Positions 1 through 5,821 of a DNA stretch of 6,769 nucleotides are shown piece by piece (the stretch's first letter is position 1; every line of letters begins with the position of its first letter). The stretch lies in NCBI GenBank assembly GCA_023434015.1, contig JAEYTM010000316.1, positions 1 to 6,769 on the forward strand, given 5' to 3'. The DNA is from Pseudomonadota bacterium. Lineage in GTDB: Bacteria > Pseudomonadota > Alphaproteobacteria > Caulobacterales > Caulobacteraceae. Position numbers and translations under genes: made by a program. The notes beneath the pieces were generated by a model that worked only from the letters and a program-made list of their open reading frames with translations, made no database searches and was not told where the DNA came from.

Positions 1-32
1 CTTCGTGGCCCTGCGGCGCCGGCTGAGCCCGC

Positions 33-51
33 CGCCCGATCTGCTCGGGCG
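33..51. other. Short hairpin near the left edge
   Basis: CGCCCGA (33-39) and TCGGGCG (45-51) form a perfect 7-bp stem with a 5-base loop. No T run follows on either strand, so it is not a convincing intrinsic terminator. It could belong to the 3' end of a gene outside the window. The 69 bases before the receptor terminator are too short to assign to a gene. Confidence 0.3.
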
Positions 52-69
52 TGCACCGCGTTTCCGAAC

Positions 70-103
70 AAAAAAACCCGCCAGGCGGGCGCCCGGCGGG
101 TTT
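70..103 (-). terminator. Rho-independent terminator of the TonB-dependent receptor gene
   Basis: Read on the minus strand, a perfect 9-bp stem (AAACCCGCC, from 103-95, pairing with GGCGGGTTT, from 82-74) encloses a 12-base loop. The loop contains the self-complementary GGGCGCCC (87-94). The stem runs directly into a T tract made by the A run at 70-76. It lies just over 50 bases past the receptor stop codon, on the strand expected to end that transcript. A GC-rich stem plus a U tract is the standard intrinsic terminator structure. Confidence 0.85.
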
Positions 104-116
104 CAGTGGGGAGGAA

Positions 117-146
117 GGTCGCCGCCCGCCAAGGCGGACGGCGACC
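117..146 (-). other. Strong 3'-UTR hairpin ahead of the terminator
   Basis: GGTCGCCG (117-124) pairs perfectly with CGGCGACC (139-146). After one mismatch, CCGCC (126-130) pairs with GGCGG (133-137) around a two-base AA turn. This gives about 13 paired positions starting 11 bases past the receptor stop. There is no T run after it on the minus strand, so it is probably not the terminator. It may protect the 3' end of the mRNA or act as a backup pause ahead of the terminator at 70-103. Confidence 0.6.
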
Positions 147-156
147 GAGGGTCGTC

Positions 157-3087
157 TTAGAAGTCGGCGCGCACGCCGATCGACACCAGGCGGCCGATCG
201 GGTTGGAGGCGAAGCCGTTGAAGCCCCAGGCGCCGCCGAGGATGCCCGACGTGTTGCCGTTGTAGAACGGCGGGTCCTTGTCGAGCAGGTTCTGCACGTC
301 GAAGTAGACCTGGGCGCCCGACATCGGGCCCACGCCGTCCTCGAAGGTGTAGGACGCGTGCAGATCGAAGATCGTCCGCGACTTCACCTTGTCGCCGCCA
401 CCCGTCGGGTTGCCGGCGGCGTCGACGGTGATCGGGATGAGCGAGGTGTTGCTCCAGTTGCGGTAGCTGCCCGTGTAGTTGGCGAACAGGTCGACCGAGA
501 ACGGGCCGTTGTCCCAGCCCACGCCGGCGCGGTTCTTGAACCGGATCGACGGGAAGGTGGTGTTGTAGCCCGAGGTGTTCAGGACGCTGAAGCTCGTGCC
601 GCCACCGAAGTTCTGGTCGAACTTGGTGAAGTAGGTCAGCGAGTCGCTCAGGCGGAACGTGCCGTAGTTATCCGTGGGGATACGGTAGTTCACCTGGGCG
701 TCGATGCCCTGGACCTTCAGGTTCAGAACGTTGCCCGAGCTCTGGTCGAGCAGGAAGTACACGGTCTGCGGGATCGCGCCGCTGATGCTGGCGCCGCCGG
801 CGAGGTTGGCGAACTCGTTGATCTGCGCGGTGGTGCAACCCGTCGGGCAGATGGTCAGACGGTCGTTAAGACCGGCCGAGTTGACGATCGAGTTCGGGTT
901 CGGCGAGTTCACGCCGCCCTCGAAGGTGTTGTTCCACAGCGTGACGTTGGCGAAGAAGCCCGGCGCGAAAGTCGGCGCGAAGTCCACGCCCACCGACCAG
1001 GCGTCACCCGTCTGCGGCTTGATGTTCAGGAAACCGCCGCCGAGCTGACGACGCATGCCCTGGTTGATGCCCAGACCGATGTTGCAGGTGGTGGTGGCGG
1101 TTTCGCAGCCGGGGACGCCGACCACTTCCGGGTAGTTGGCGACGGGCACGAAGAGCGAGCCCTGGGTGCCGACGCTGCCGGAAGCGTAGAGGTAGCCCTG
1201 CGACGGGTCGCCGATAACCGCCAGCGGCGGCGCCACGAAGGCGGTCGAGAAGTTGCCGCGGACCTTCAGGCCCTCGACGATTTCCCAGTCAGCCGCGAAC
1301 TTCGGGTTCTCGGTCGAACCGACGTCGGAGAAGTGGTCGTAGCGGCCCGACAGGTTGACGTCGAACTTACGGACCAGCGGGATTTCCATGTCCGGCGAAA
1401 CGACCGGCACGGCGATTTCGACATAGGCCGAGTAGGAGTTGCGCTTGTACTTGTAGTTGCGCTGCGTCGAACCCGTCGAGGACGGGCCCGTGTTGTTCGC
1501 GCCGCGGATCTTCTGCTCCAGGCGGGACATGATGTATTCGCCGCCGACAGCCATGCGGACTTCGCCGGCCGGCAGGGTGAACAGGCCGCCCTGGAACTCG
1601 AGCTTGGTCTGGTTGATCTGGTTGTAGTTCGTGTTCTCGCTGTCGTTCACGTAGAAGCCGCGCACGAGATTGGCCTGGCTGCGGCTCGCGCCGGGGGTCC
1701 AGACGTCAAGGGCGTTGGCCGTGGTGAGCGGCAGGTTGAGGGCGACGACGTTCTGGCCGGCGACGCTGCTGGCCGTGGTGCTGCCGCTGGTCTGGGTGGT
1801 GCCGTTGGCCGACAGGGTGGCGCAGGCGCCGCAGAAGGTGTCGTTATTGCCGAGGAAGCTGCGGCTCGAGCCGAAGGAGTTGCTCAGCTTGGCGGACCAG
1901 CTGTCGTTGATCTCATAGTCGAACACGGCGGTAGCGTAGAAGAACTCCGACTGCGAGTTCACCGTGCCCCAGTCCTTGCGGCTGGTGGAGGTGTCGAGCC
2001 AGCTGATGGTCTGCTGGGTCGCGCCCGGCTCGCCGGCCGGCGCCATGTAGAAGGGGTTGATCTGGCCGCCGCGGCCCGAACCCGGACCGTAGACGTTGAC
2101 GTTGGTGAGCGTGCCCGGGAGCGCGTTCTCTTCGGTGGCCTGACGGTTGTAGACCATCTTGCCGGTGAAGCGCAGCTGGTCGGACAGGTCCTGGACCACC
2201 TTCACCATCACGTTGGCGCGCCATTGCTCGGGCAGGGCGTTGTCGTAGATGGAGTTGTTGCAGGGCGCGTTGGCCGCGGCGTTGCGGACGGTCGTCGTCG
2301 CGCTGGGCGACAGATAGACGTTGTTGCCCGAAGCCGGGGTGCGGATCGTCGCCGGCGAGCAGGCGAACGAGTTGGTGTTCGTGCCGCCGTAGTAGCGGTA
2401 GTCGCCGCGCGACAGGAACGGCCGGTCGGCGTTACGCAGTTCGTCCTGGAAGGTGTACTGGCCGGCGACGTAGACACCGCCCGTGTCCCAGGTCGTGCCC
2501 GCGATGCCGCCGAGGGCGTAGGTCTTGTAGCTGTCGGCGAAGCCGACCTTGCCGTTGAACTGGGCGCCGTTGAAGGTGTCGCGGGTGATGAAGTTCACCA
2601 CGCCGGCGACGGCGTCAGAGCCGTAAACCGAGGAGGCGCCGTCGGCGAGCACTTCCACGCGCTGAATGGCGGCGGTCGGGATGATGTTCGGGTCGGTCTG
2701 CGAATATTGCGTACCGCCGCCCACCAGGCGCAGGCCGTCCATGATCACCAGAGTCGAGTTGCTGGCGCTGCCGGCGAGGCTGTGGATCTGCGGCGAGTAG
2801 TAGGAGTAGGCGTTCTCACCCTGCGGCGCGGAGCCGGAGGTGGTGATCGCGGGAACGGTGTTGACCAGCTGCGAGGCGTTCACGGCGCCGGTGCGGGCGA
2901 TTTCCTGCTGGCCGATCGAGGTGACGGCCGAGCCGATCGGCGCGACGCCGCGCAGGCTGGTGCCGGTCACGACAACCGCTTCGAGTTCGGCGATATCCGA
3001 ATCCTGCGCGGAGGCGGAAGTCGCAAAGAACGACGTCGCCGCCATCAGGGCGATCAGCGATCCGCCCATGGAGAGTTTACGTGACAT
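157..3087 (-). CDS. TonB-dependent outer-membrane receptor
   Basis: This is a 976-aa outer-membrane active transporter driven by TonB/ExbBD. Residues 1-27 are a Sec signal peptide ending SASA before Q28. The TonB box is near 34-42 (EAVVVTG). The plug spans about 45-169 and includes the typical IQRVEVLADGASSVYGSDAV and VVNFITR stretches. The remainder is a 22-strand-type barrel with the late VQNLLDKDPP motif (931-940) and a C-terminal Phe, the barrel-assembly signal. Eight cysteines fall in four close pairs (243/276, 419/422, 661/668, 747/751), probably disulfides in surface loops. The ATG at 3087 was chosen because AGGGG lies 7 bases upstream and a clean signal peptide follows; a TTG at 3108 would add seven residues. 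The ligand is unknown. No FecA-like N-terminal signalling domain is seen, so control is probably by the neighbouring GntR protein. Confidence 0.93.
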   Translation of the reverse strand: MSRKLSMGGSLIALMAATSFFATSASAQDSDIAELEAVVVTGTSLRGVAPIGSAVTSIGQQEIARTGAVNASQLVNTVPAITTSGSAPQGENAYSYYSPQIHSLAGSASNSTLVIMDGLRLVGGGTQYSQTDPNIIPTAAIQRVEVLADGASSVYGSDAVAGVVNFITRDTFNGAQFNGKVGFADSYKTYALGGIAGTTWDTGGVYVAGQYTFQDELRNADRPFLSRGDYRYYGGTNTNSFACSPATIRTPASGNNVYLSPSATTTVRNAAANAPCNNSIYDNALPEQWRANVMVKVVQDLSDQLRFTGKMVYNRQATEENALPGTLTNVNVYGPGSGRGGQINPFYMAPAGEPGATQQTISWLDTSTSRKDWGTVNSQSEFFYATAVFDYEINDSWSAKLSNSFGSSRSFLGNNDTFCGACATLSANGTTQTSGSTTASSVAGQNVVALNLPLTTANALDVWTPGASRSQANLVRGFYVNDSENTNYNQINQTKLEFQGGLFTLPAGEVRMAVGGEYIMSRLEQKIRGANNTGPSSTGSTQRNYKYKRNSYSAYVEIAVPVVSPDMEIPLVRKFDVNLSGRYDHFSDVGSTENPKFAADWEIVEGLKVRGNFSTAFVAPPLAVIGDPSQGYLYASGSVGTQGSLFVPVANYPEVVGVPGCETATTTCNIGLGINQGMRRQLGGGFLNIKPQTGDAWSVGVDFAPTFAPGFFANVTLWNNTFEGGVNSPNPNSIVNSAGLNDRLTICPTGCTTAQINEFANLAGGASISGAIPQTVYFLLDQSSGNVLNLKVQGIDAQVNYRIPTDNYGTFRLSDSLTYFTKFDQNFGGGTSFSVLNTSGYNTTFPSIRFKNRAGVGWDNGPFSVDLFANYTGSYRNWSNTSLIPITVDAAGNPTGGGDKVKSRTIFDLHASYTFEDGVGPMSGAQVYFDVQNLLDKDPPFYNGNTSGILGGAWGFNGFASNPIGRLVSIGVRADF

Positions 3088-3137
3088 ATTTATGCCCCTG
3101 CCTGTCAAAAACGTTTCCTCGGCTCGGGCCCGACTTT

Positions 3138-3164
3138 TATCGGATATATCCTATATCCTATCGG
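3138..3164. promoter_or_regulatory. Palindromic AT-rich operator candidate in the receptor leader
   Basis: This AT-rich island sits in GC-rich surroundings. It contains the perfect 10-bp palindrome GGATATATCC (3142-3151) and the wider inverted repeat GGATATA-TCC-TATATCC (3142-3158). It also has a tandem 7-bp repeat ATCCTAT twice (3148-3161), flanked by two direct TATCGG copies exactly 21 bases apart. It would lie just downstream of the predicted transcription start, a usual place for a repressor site. The dimeric GntR/FCD regulator encoded next door is the obvious candidate binder. This is inference. Confidence 0.45.
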
Positions 3165-3175
3165 GCGAGGGGCTT

Positions 3176-3204
3176 TGGTTAGGCGGCAGGGCCGGCGAGG
3201 TCAA
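3176..3204 (-). promoter_or_regulatory. Candidate promoter of the receptor gene
   Basis: On the minus strand, TTGACC (3204-3199) is a near-perfect -35. TAACCA lies 17 bases downstream (3181-3176) as a weak -10. Read by the Caulobacter housekeeping pattern (TTGACGS, 10-14 bases, GCTANAWC), the TTGACCT, 14-base gap and CCTAACCA also fit in part. Transcription would start near 3170, leaving a leader of about 80 bases. The -10 match is poor, so confidence is limited. Confidence 0.4.
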
Positions 3205-3217
3205 CCCTAGCGCCGCG

Positions 3218-3227
3218 CTTGCATACA
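3218..3227. promoter_or_regulatory. Operator-like motif CTTGCATACA, receptor copy
   Basis: The 10-mer is identical to one upstream of the cupin gene at 5567-5576. It resembles the TTG-N4-CAA class of sites bound by many FCD-type GntR regulators, though here the last arm base is T, giving TTGCATACAT. It lies just upstream of the candidate -35 of the receptor promoter. On its own the match is weak. Recurrence in the other gap is what makes it worth listing. Confidence 0.4.
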
Positions 3228-3420
3228 TTTCTGCAGATGAGTCAGTTCACAACTCAGAGGCGTGATTTTCGCCACGCTCCCGAGGGAAGCGACCGACACG
3301 GCGCAGCATCGCTACCTTCAGTTGTGGGGGAGTCGCCCCGGTTCGAGGGCTGAAGCTCGGCGAGCGTGCCCAAAAGGCCACAGGGATTCCGGCGCCGGCG
3401 TCAGAGCGGCGCGCGCCGGG

Positions 3421-4149
3421 CTACTCGCTCTCAGCGGGCGTTTTTGTGACTTCGCGGGTTCGGGCCTCGAACCTCGCGTGGGACTTCTCGATATGGACAC
3501 GCATCGCCGCGGCGGCTGCGGGGCCGTCGCGCCGTTCGAAGGCCGCGAGAATCTCCGCGTGCTCCTTCAGCGCCTCCCGGGTGACGGTGGCGTGGTAGAG
3601 CAGGCGGAACAGATGGGCGTGGGTGTGCAGGCGGGCGAGCGCCTCCTCCACCAGGGTGTTGCCCCCGGCGCGGGCGATCTCGTCGTGGAACCGCTTGTCG
3701 AACTGGGCGAAGCGGCCATAGGCCAGCACGTCGCCCTCCTCCTCGGTCATTTCCCGGCCAAGCGCCACCAGGGCGGCGAGATCCTCGTCGGAAATGTTCT
3801 CCGCCGCCTTCGCCGCCGCATAGGGCTCCAGCAGCAGCCGCAGGTCGTGCAGGTCCTGGAACTGCTTGCTGCTGAGCTGCGGCGCAGCCCGGTAGCCGAC
3901 AAGGTGGGTCTTGTGGATCAGCCCCTGGCTCTCCAGGCGGCCGAGCGCCTCCCGCACCGGCGTCTGGGACACGCCCAGCTCCCGTGCGACGACGTCGATA
4001 TTGATGCGCGCCCCGGGCGCGATCTGCAGCAGCATGATCCGGGAGAACAGGGCGTTGTAGACCTCGTCCCCCAGGCTCATCGGCCGGCGCAGCGGCTTGC
4101 CGATCGGCAAGGCGGTATAGACCAGCTCTGGATCGTTGACGCGGGTCAT
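3421..4149 (-). CDS. GntR-family transcriptional regulator with FCD domain
   Basis: This is a 242-aa cytoplasmic DNA-binding regulator of the FadR/VanR type, at the usual family length. Residues 27-90 form the winged helix-turn-helix, with a recognition region near 51-72 (ARELGVSQTPVREALGRL). The all-helical FCD ligand domain follows at about 95-230. The metal-ligand pattern of this domain is intact: D151 and H155 in DKRFH, H197 in KEHAEI and H219 in RVHIEKSH. FCD proteins normally bind a carboxylate effector at such a metal. The ATG at 4149 is preferred, with AGGG 7 bases before it. The frame stays open upstream but lacks GntR features and would run into the lactonase gene. It follows that gene by 112 bases on the same strand, so the two may be co-transcribed. 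It probably represses itself and its neighbours; the effector is unknown. Confidence 0.92.
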   Translation of the reverse strand: MTRVNDPELVYTALPIGKPLRRPMSLGDEVYNALFSRIMLLQIAPGARINIDVVARELGVSQTPVREALGRLESQGLIHKTHLVGYRAAPQLSSKQFQDLHDLRLLLEPYAAAKAAENISDEDLAALVALGREMTEEEGDVLAYGRFAQFDKRFHDEIARAGGNTLVEEALARLHTHAHLFRLLYHATVTREALKEHAEILAAFERRDGPAAAAAMRVHIEKSHARFEARTREVTKTPAESE

Positions 4150-4198
4150 GTCGCAGCCCTGCCCCAGGCGGTCACGCGGACGGGAGCGGGGGTGGTCC

Positions 4199-4224
4199 GG
4201 CCAGGGCGACGGATCGCCCTGGCC
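4199..4224. other. Perfect 11-bp intergenic stem-loop
   Basis: GGCCAGGGCGA (4199-4209) and TCGCCCTGGCC (4214-4224) pair perfectly around a 4-base loop. The element lies in the 112-base gap between the lactonase stop and the regulator start. Neither strand has a following T tract, so it is not a standard terminator. In a joint transcript it could stabilise the upstream lactonase message or limit read-through into the regulator gene. Confidence 0.6.
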
Positions 4225-4261
4225 GAGGTTGCTGCAAAGGTCGGTGGCCGCAGAATGTTCG

Positions 4262-5296
4262 TTACCTCTGGTGCAGAGGCATCTGCCCGCGGCCGGCGAG
4301 CTTGATGCGATAGATGCTGGTCGAACCGGTAATGTAGGCGGTCTGCCCGTCATCGGCCCAGGCGATGTTGGCGGCGACTTCGGGGAGCTTGATGACCCCG
4401 AGCTTCTTGCCTTCCGGCGAGACGACCGTGACGCCGCCCGGGCCTGTGACCCAGACATTGCCGGCGGTGTCGATCTTCAGGCCATCCGGCACGCCCTCGC
4501 CGTCCGCGGCGGTGAAGGTGATGAGGTCGGTCCCCGTCCCCACCGAACCGTCGGCGGCCACCGGATACTTGCGGACGAACATCTCCGGCCCGGTGTTGGC
4601 GACGTAGAGCGTCTTGCCGTCCGGCGAGAAGCCCAGGCCGTTCGGACGCGGCAGGTCGCGGATCATCGCCGTCAGCTTGCCGCCGGCGTAGCGGTACACG
4701 CCGTTGAACGGCACTTCCTTCGCCGGGTCCTCGTCCTGGCCAGCCAGGCCATAGGGCGGATCGGTGAACCAAAGGGCCCCGTCGGCGGAGAACACCAGGT
4801 CGTTCGGGCTGTTCAGCCGCTTGCCCTCGAACTTGTCGAGGAAGGTGGTCGCGGCCATCTTGTCGTCGAGGCGGGCGATCCGGCGCAGGCCGTGCTGGGT
4901 CATCAGGACCGCGCCGTCCTTGTCGGTGACCATGCCGTTGGAGCCGAGGTAGGCGCCTTCCGGCGGGTTATCGAGGCCGCCGGCCTTCTCGAGCAGAACC
5001 TCGACCTCGCCCTGCGGAGTCACGGCGATCATCTGGTTGCCGACCAGGTCGGAGAACCACAGGCGGCCGCCGCGCCACATCGGGCCCTCGGTGAACTTGA
5101 AGCCGGTGGCGACCTTTTCGATCTGGGCGTCCGGGGCCACCAGCGCGTCCATGGCCGGGTCGAGGCGCACCACCTCACCCGCGGCCGGAGCCGTCGCGGC
5201 GGCGACGTCCGTCGCCGGGGCGGGTTCCTCGCGCGAGCAGGCCGCAGCGGCCAGTGCGACGGTGGAAAGGAGGAGGATTTTGAACGTACCAGTCAT
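4262..5296 (-). CDS. Lipid-anchored SMP-30/gluconolactonase-like beta-propeller protein
   Basis: This 344-aa protein belongs to the SMP-30/gluconolactonase/LRE-like family, six-bladed propellers that hydrolyse lactones, often sugar-acid lactones, with a divalent metal. The four metal-site residues of the family are all visible: E70 in TEGP, N165 in SPND, N219 in RPNG and D271 in PDGL. The N-terminus is a lipoprotein signal: hydrophobic ILLLSTVALAAAA, then lipobox Cys20. Ser follows the Cys, so by E. coli Lol sorting rules it would go to the outer membrane. A low-complexity Ala/Pro/Glu linker (21-42) leads to the propeller. The ATG at 5296 is chosen; a GTG at 5305 would add three residues, and neither start has a strong ribosome site. 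It is first in the minus-strand series. The substrate is not determinable, and family members without lactonase activity exist. Confidence 0.88.
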   Translation of the reverse strand: MTGTFKILLLSTVALAAAACSREEPAPATDVAAATAPAAGEVVRLDPAMDALVAPDAQIEKVATGFKFTEGPMWRGGRLWFSDLVGNQMIAVTPQGEVEVLLEKAGGLDNPPEGAYLGSNGMVTDKDGAVLMTQHGLRRIARLDDKMAATTFLDKFEGKRLNSPNDLVFSADGALWFTDPPYGLAGQDEDPAKEVPFNGVYRYAGGKLTAMIRDLPRPNGLGFSPDGKTLYVANTGPEMFVRKYPVAADGSVGTGTDLITFTAADGEGVPDGLKIDTAGNVWVTGPGGVTVVSPEGKKLGVIKLPEVAANIAWADDGQTAYITGSTSIYRIKLAGRGQMPLHQR

Positions 5297-5484
5297 CGAT
5301 GACACCGCTTACTTGGAGGATGGCGCAACCGCCGTGAAATTTGGGATAACGTCAGTCGCCCGTCGAGTCCCGAACGCTATGATCGAGCCGAGCGTGCTTG
5401 AAAAGCCAGATCGTCGAGACAGGCGTTATCGGCGCCGCAGCGCGCCACGATTCCCGATCCATTTCCTGCCCCGTTTTTTCTCGT

Positions 5485-5511
5485 CCGATCAGACAGCGAA
5501 GCCGTGATCGG
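5485..5511. repeat. Inverted repeat CCGATCA/TGATCGG
   Basis: CCGATCA (5485-5491) and TGATCGG (5505-5511) form a perfect 7-bp inverted repeat around 13 bases. A T run (5474-5479) precedes it on the plus strand, which is the wrong side for a terminator on that strand, and no T run follows on the minus strand. It may be a protein-binding site or chance. Confidence 0.3.
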
Positions 5512-5566
5512 CGCCGGTTACCCACCGCCCCGAGGCGGCAACTTAGCCCTTGCCGGCCCAGGGAGC

Positions 5567-5576
5567 CTTGCATACA
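5567..5576. promoter_or_regulatory. Operator-like motif CTTGCATACA, cupin copy
   Basis: This is identical to 3218-3227. With its flank it reads TTGCATACAA (5568-5577), a near-palindrome with TTG and CAA arms that fits the general form of FCD-type GntR operators. If TTGCAT here is the -35 of the cupin promoter, bound regulator would block it. Family-level expectation, not proof. Confidence 0.45.
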
Positions 5577-5596
5577 ACTGAGCTTAACAACAAGAT
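5568..5596 (+). promoter_or_regulatory. Weak candidate promoter of the cupin gene
   Basis: TTGCAT (5568-5573) as -35 and CAAGAT (5591-5596) as -10 are separated by 17 bases. GATAAA (5594-5599) is an alternative -10. Both boxes are imperfect. The sequence around 5576-5600 is distinctly AT-rich compared with the rest of the window, which favours a promoter somewhere here. Confidence 0.3.
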
Positions 5597-5597
5597 A

Positions 5598-5658
5598 AAA
5601 CCTGGACATCAACTCTACTCGACGCCTGTGATCGCGTCGGATGTTCACTTCCAGGTTT
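5598..5658 (+). repeat. Nested inverted repeat in the cupin leader
   Basis: Three perfect stems are nested: AAACCTGG (5598-5605) with CCAGGTTT (5651-5658), ACATC (5606-5610) with GATGT (5640-5644), and CGACGC (5620-5625) with GCGTCG (5634-5639) around an 8-base loop. Unpaired bulges of 9 bases (left) and 6 bases (right) separate them. It starts next to the candidate cupin promoter, so it could fold at the 5' end of the transcript or act as a DNA site. It matches no riboswitch class I recognise. Confidence 0.5.
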
Positions 5659-5693
5659 CGGGAGAGGCCCAGGCGGGCGCGCTGAGCCTTATT

Positions 5694-5707
5694 CGACATA
5701 ACTGTCG
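5694..5707. repeat. Small inverted repeat CGACA-TAAC-TGTCG
   Basis: A 5-bp perfect inverted repeat with a 4-base spacer lies in the cupin leader, in a locally less GC-rich stretch. Its size suits a dimeric regulator half-site pair. There is no second copy in the window, so support is slight. Confidence 0.22.
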
Positions 5708-5791
5708 GATCGGCGCTTCGGCCAGCCCGGTGATTCCCGGCCCCAGGTCCGTCATGATGTTCACGGTCCTGCCACCGATCAACCCCAGCAA

Positions 5792-5806
5792 CCAGCCCCG
5801 GGCTGG
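5792..5806 (+). other. Hairpin just before the cupin ribosome-binding site
   Basis: CCAGCC (5792-5797) pairs with GGCTGG (5801-5806) around a 3-base loop. It ends two bases before AAGGAG (5809-5814), which is itself left unpaired and sits 7 bases before the ATG. Such a hairpin could tune ribosome access, though it does not cover the site. Confidence 0.35.
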
Positions 5807-5821
5807 ATAAGGAGTGCCGCC

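Larger units (their letters stand above)
3088..3420. other. Intergenic control region between regulator and receptor genes
   Basis: These 333 bases hold no believable gene. They contain a candidate receptor promoter, a palindromic AT-rich patch (3138-3164) and a copy of the motif CTTGCATACA (3218-3227), each listed separately. Near the regulator stop are two GC palindromes, CCGGCGCCGG (3389-3398) and CGGCGCGCGCCG (3407-3418). Neither is followed by a T run, so a true terminator for the regulator gene is not seen and read-through into the receptor gene is possible. Confidence 0.6.
5297..5821. other. Divergent intergenic region between lactonase and cupin genes
   Basis: These 525 bases lie between two divergently transcribed genes. 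Short open frames here (for example 5352-5699 minus and 5398-5598 plus) show no recognisable domain and read like random arginine-rich sequence. The region carries several inverted repeats, a copy of the CTTGCATACA motif, and a cupin leader of about 200 bases. No clear promoter for the lactonase gene could be picked out. Confidence 0.6.

Noticed and set aside
106..3084. A 992-codon open frame on the plus strand, antisense to the receptor gene
   Set aside because: High GC and the codon pattern of the real gene keep the opposite frame open. The translation is Val/Arg/Gly/Ala-rich with no domain, and the minus-strand frame has a signal peptide, TonB box, plug and barrel motifs.
3335..3360. Possible tRNA T-arm, from GGTTCGAG with short GCCC/GGGC flanks
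   Set aside because: No acceptor stem, D-arm or anticodon arm can be built around it.
3262..4305. Long plus-strand open frame opposite the GntR regulator gene
   Set aside because: It mirrors a clear GntR/FCD gene, has no recognisable motif and lacks a convincing start.
4150..4458. N-terminal extension of the GntR regulator by 103 residues
   Set aside because: The extension is low-complexity Ser/Arg/Pro sequence overlapping the 3' end of the lactonase gene. The ATG at 4149 gives the normal family length and has a ribosome site.
4136..5302. Long plus-strand open frame opposite the lactonase-like gene
   Set aside because: Antisense shadow of a gene with complete SMP-30 metal motifs; its own translation shows no family features.
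5470..5511. T run at 5474-5479 with the CCGATCA/TGATCGG hairpin as an intrinsic terminator
   Set aside because: The T run precedes the stem on the plus strand, and the minus strand has an A run after the stem, so polarity is wrong in both directions.
5352..5699. 115-codon minus-strand open frame in the divergent gap
   Set aside because: Arg-rich sequence without domain, signal or ribosome site, overlapping the candidate cupin promoter and its nested inverted repeat.
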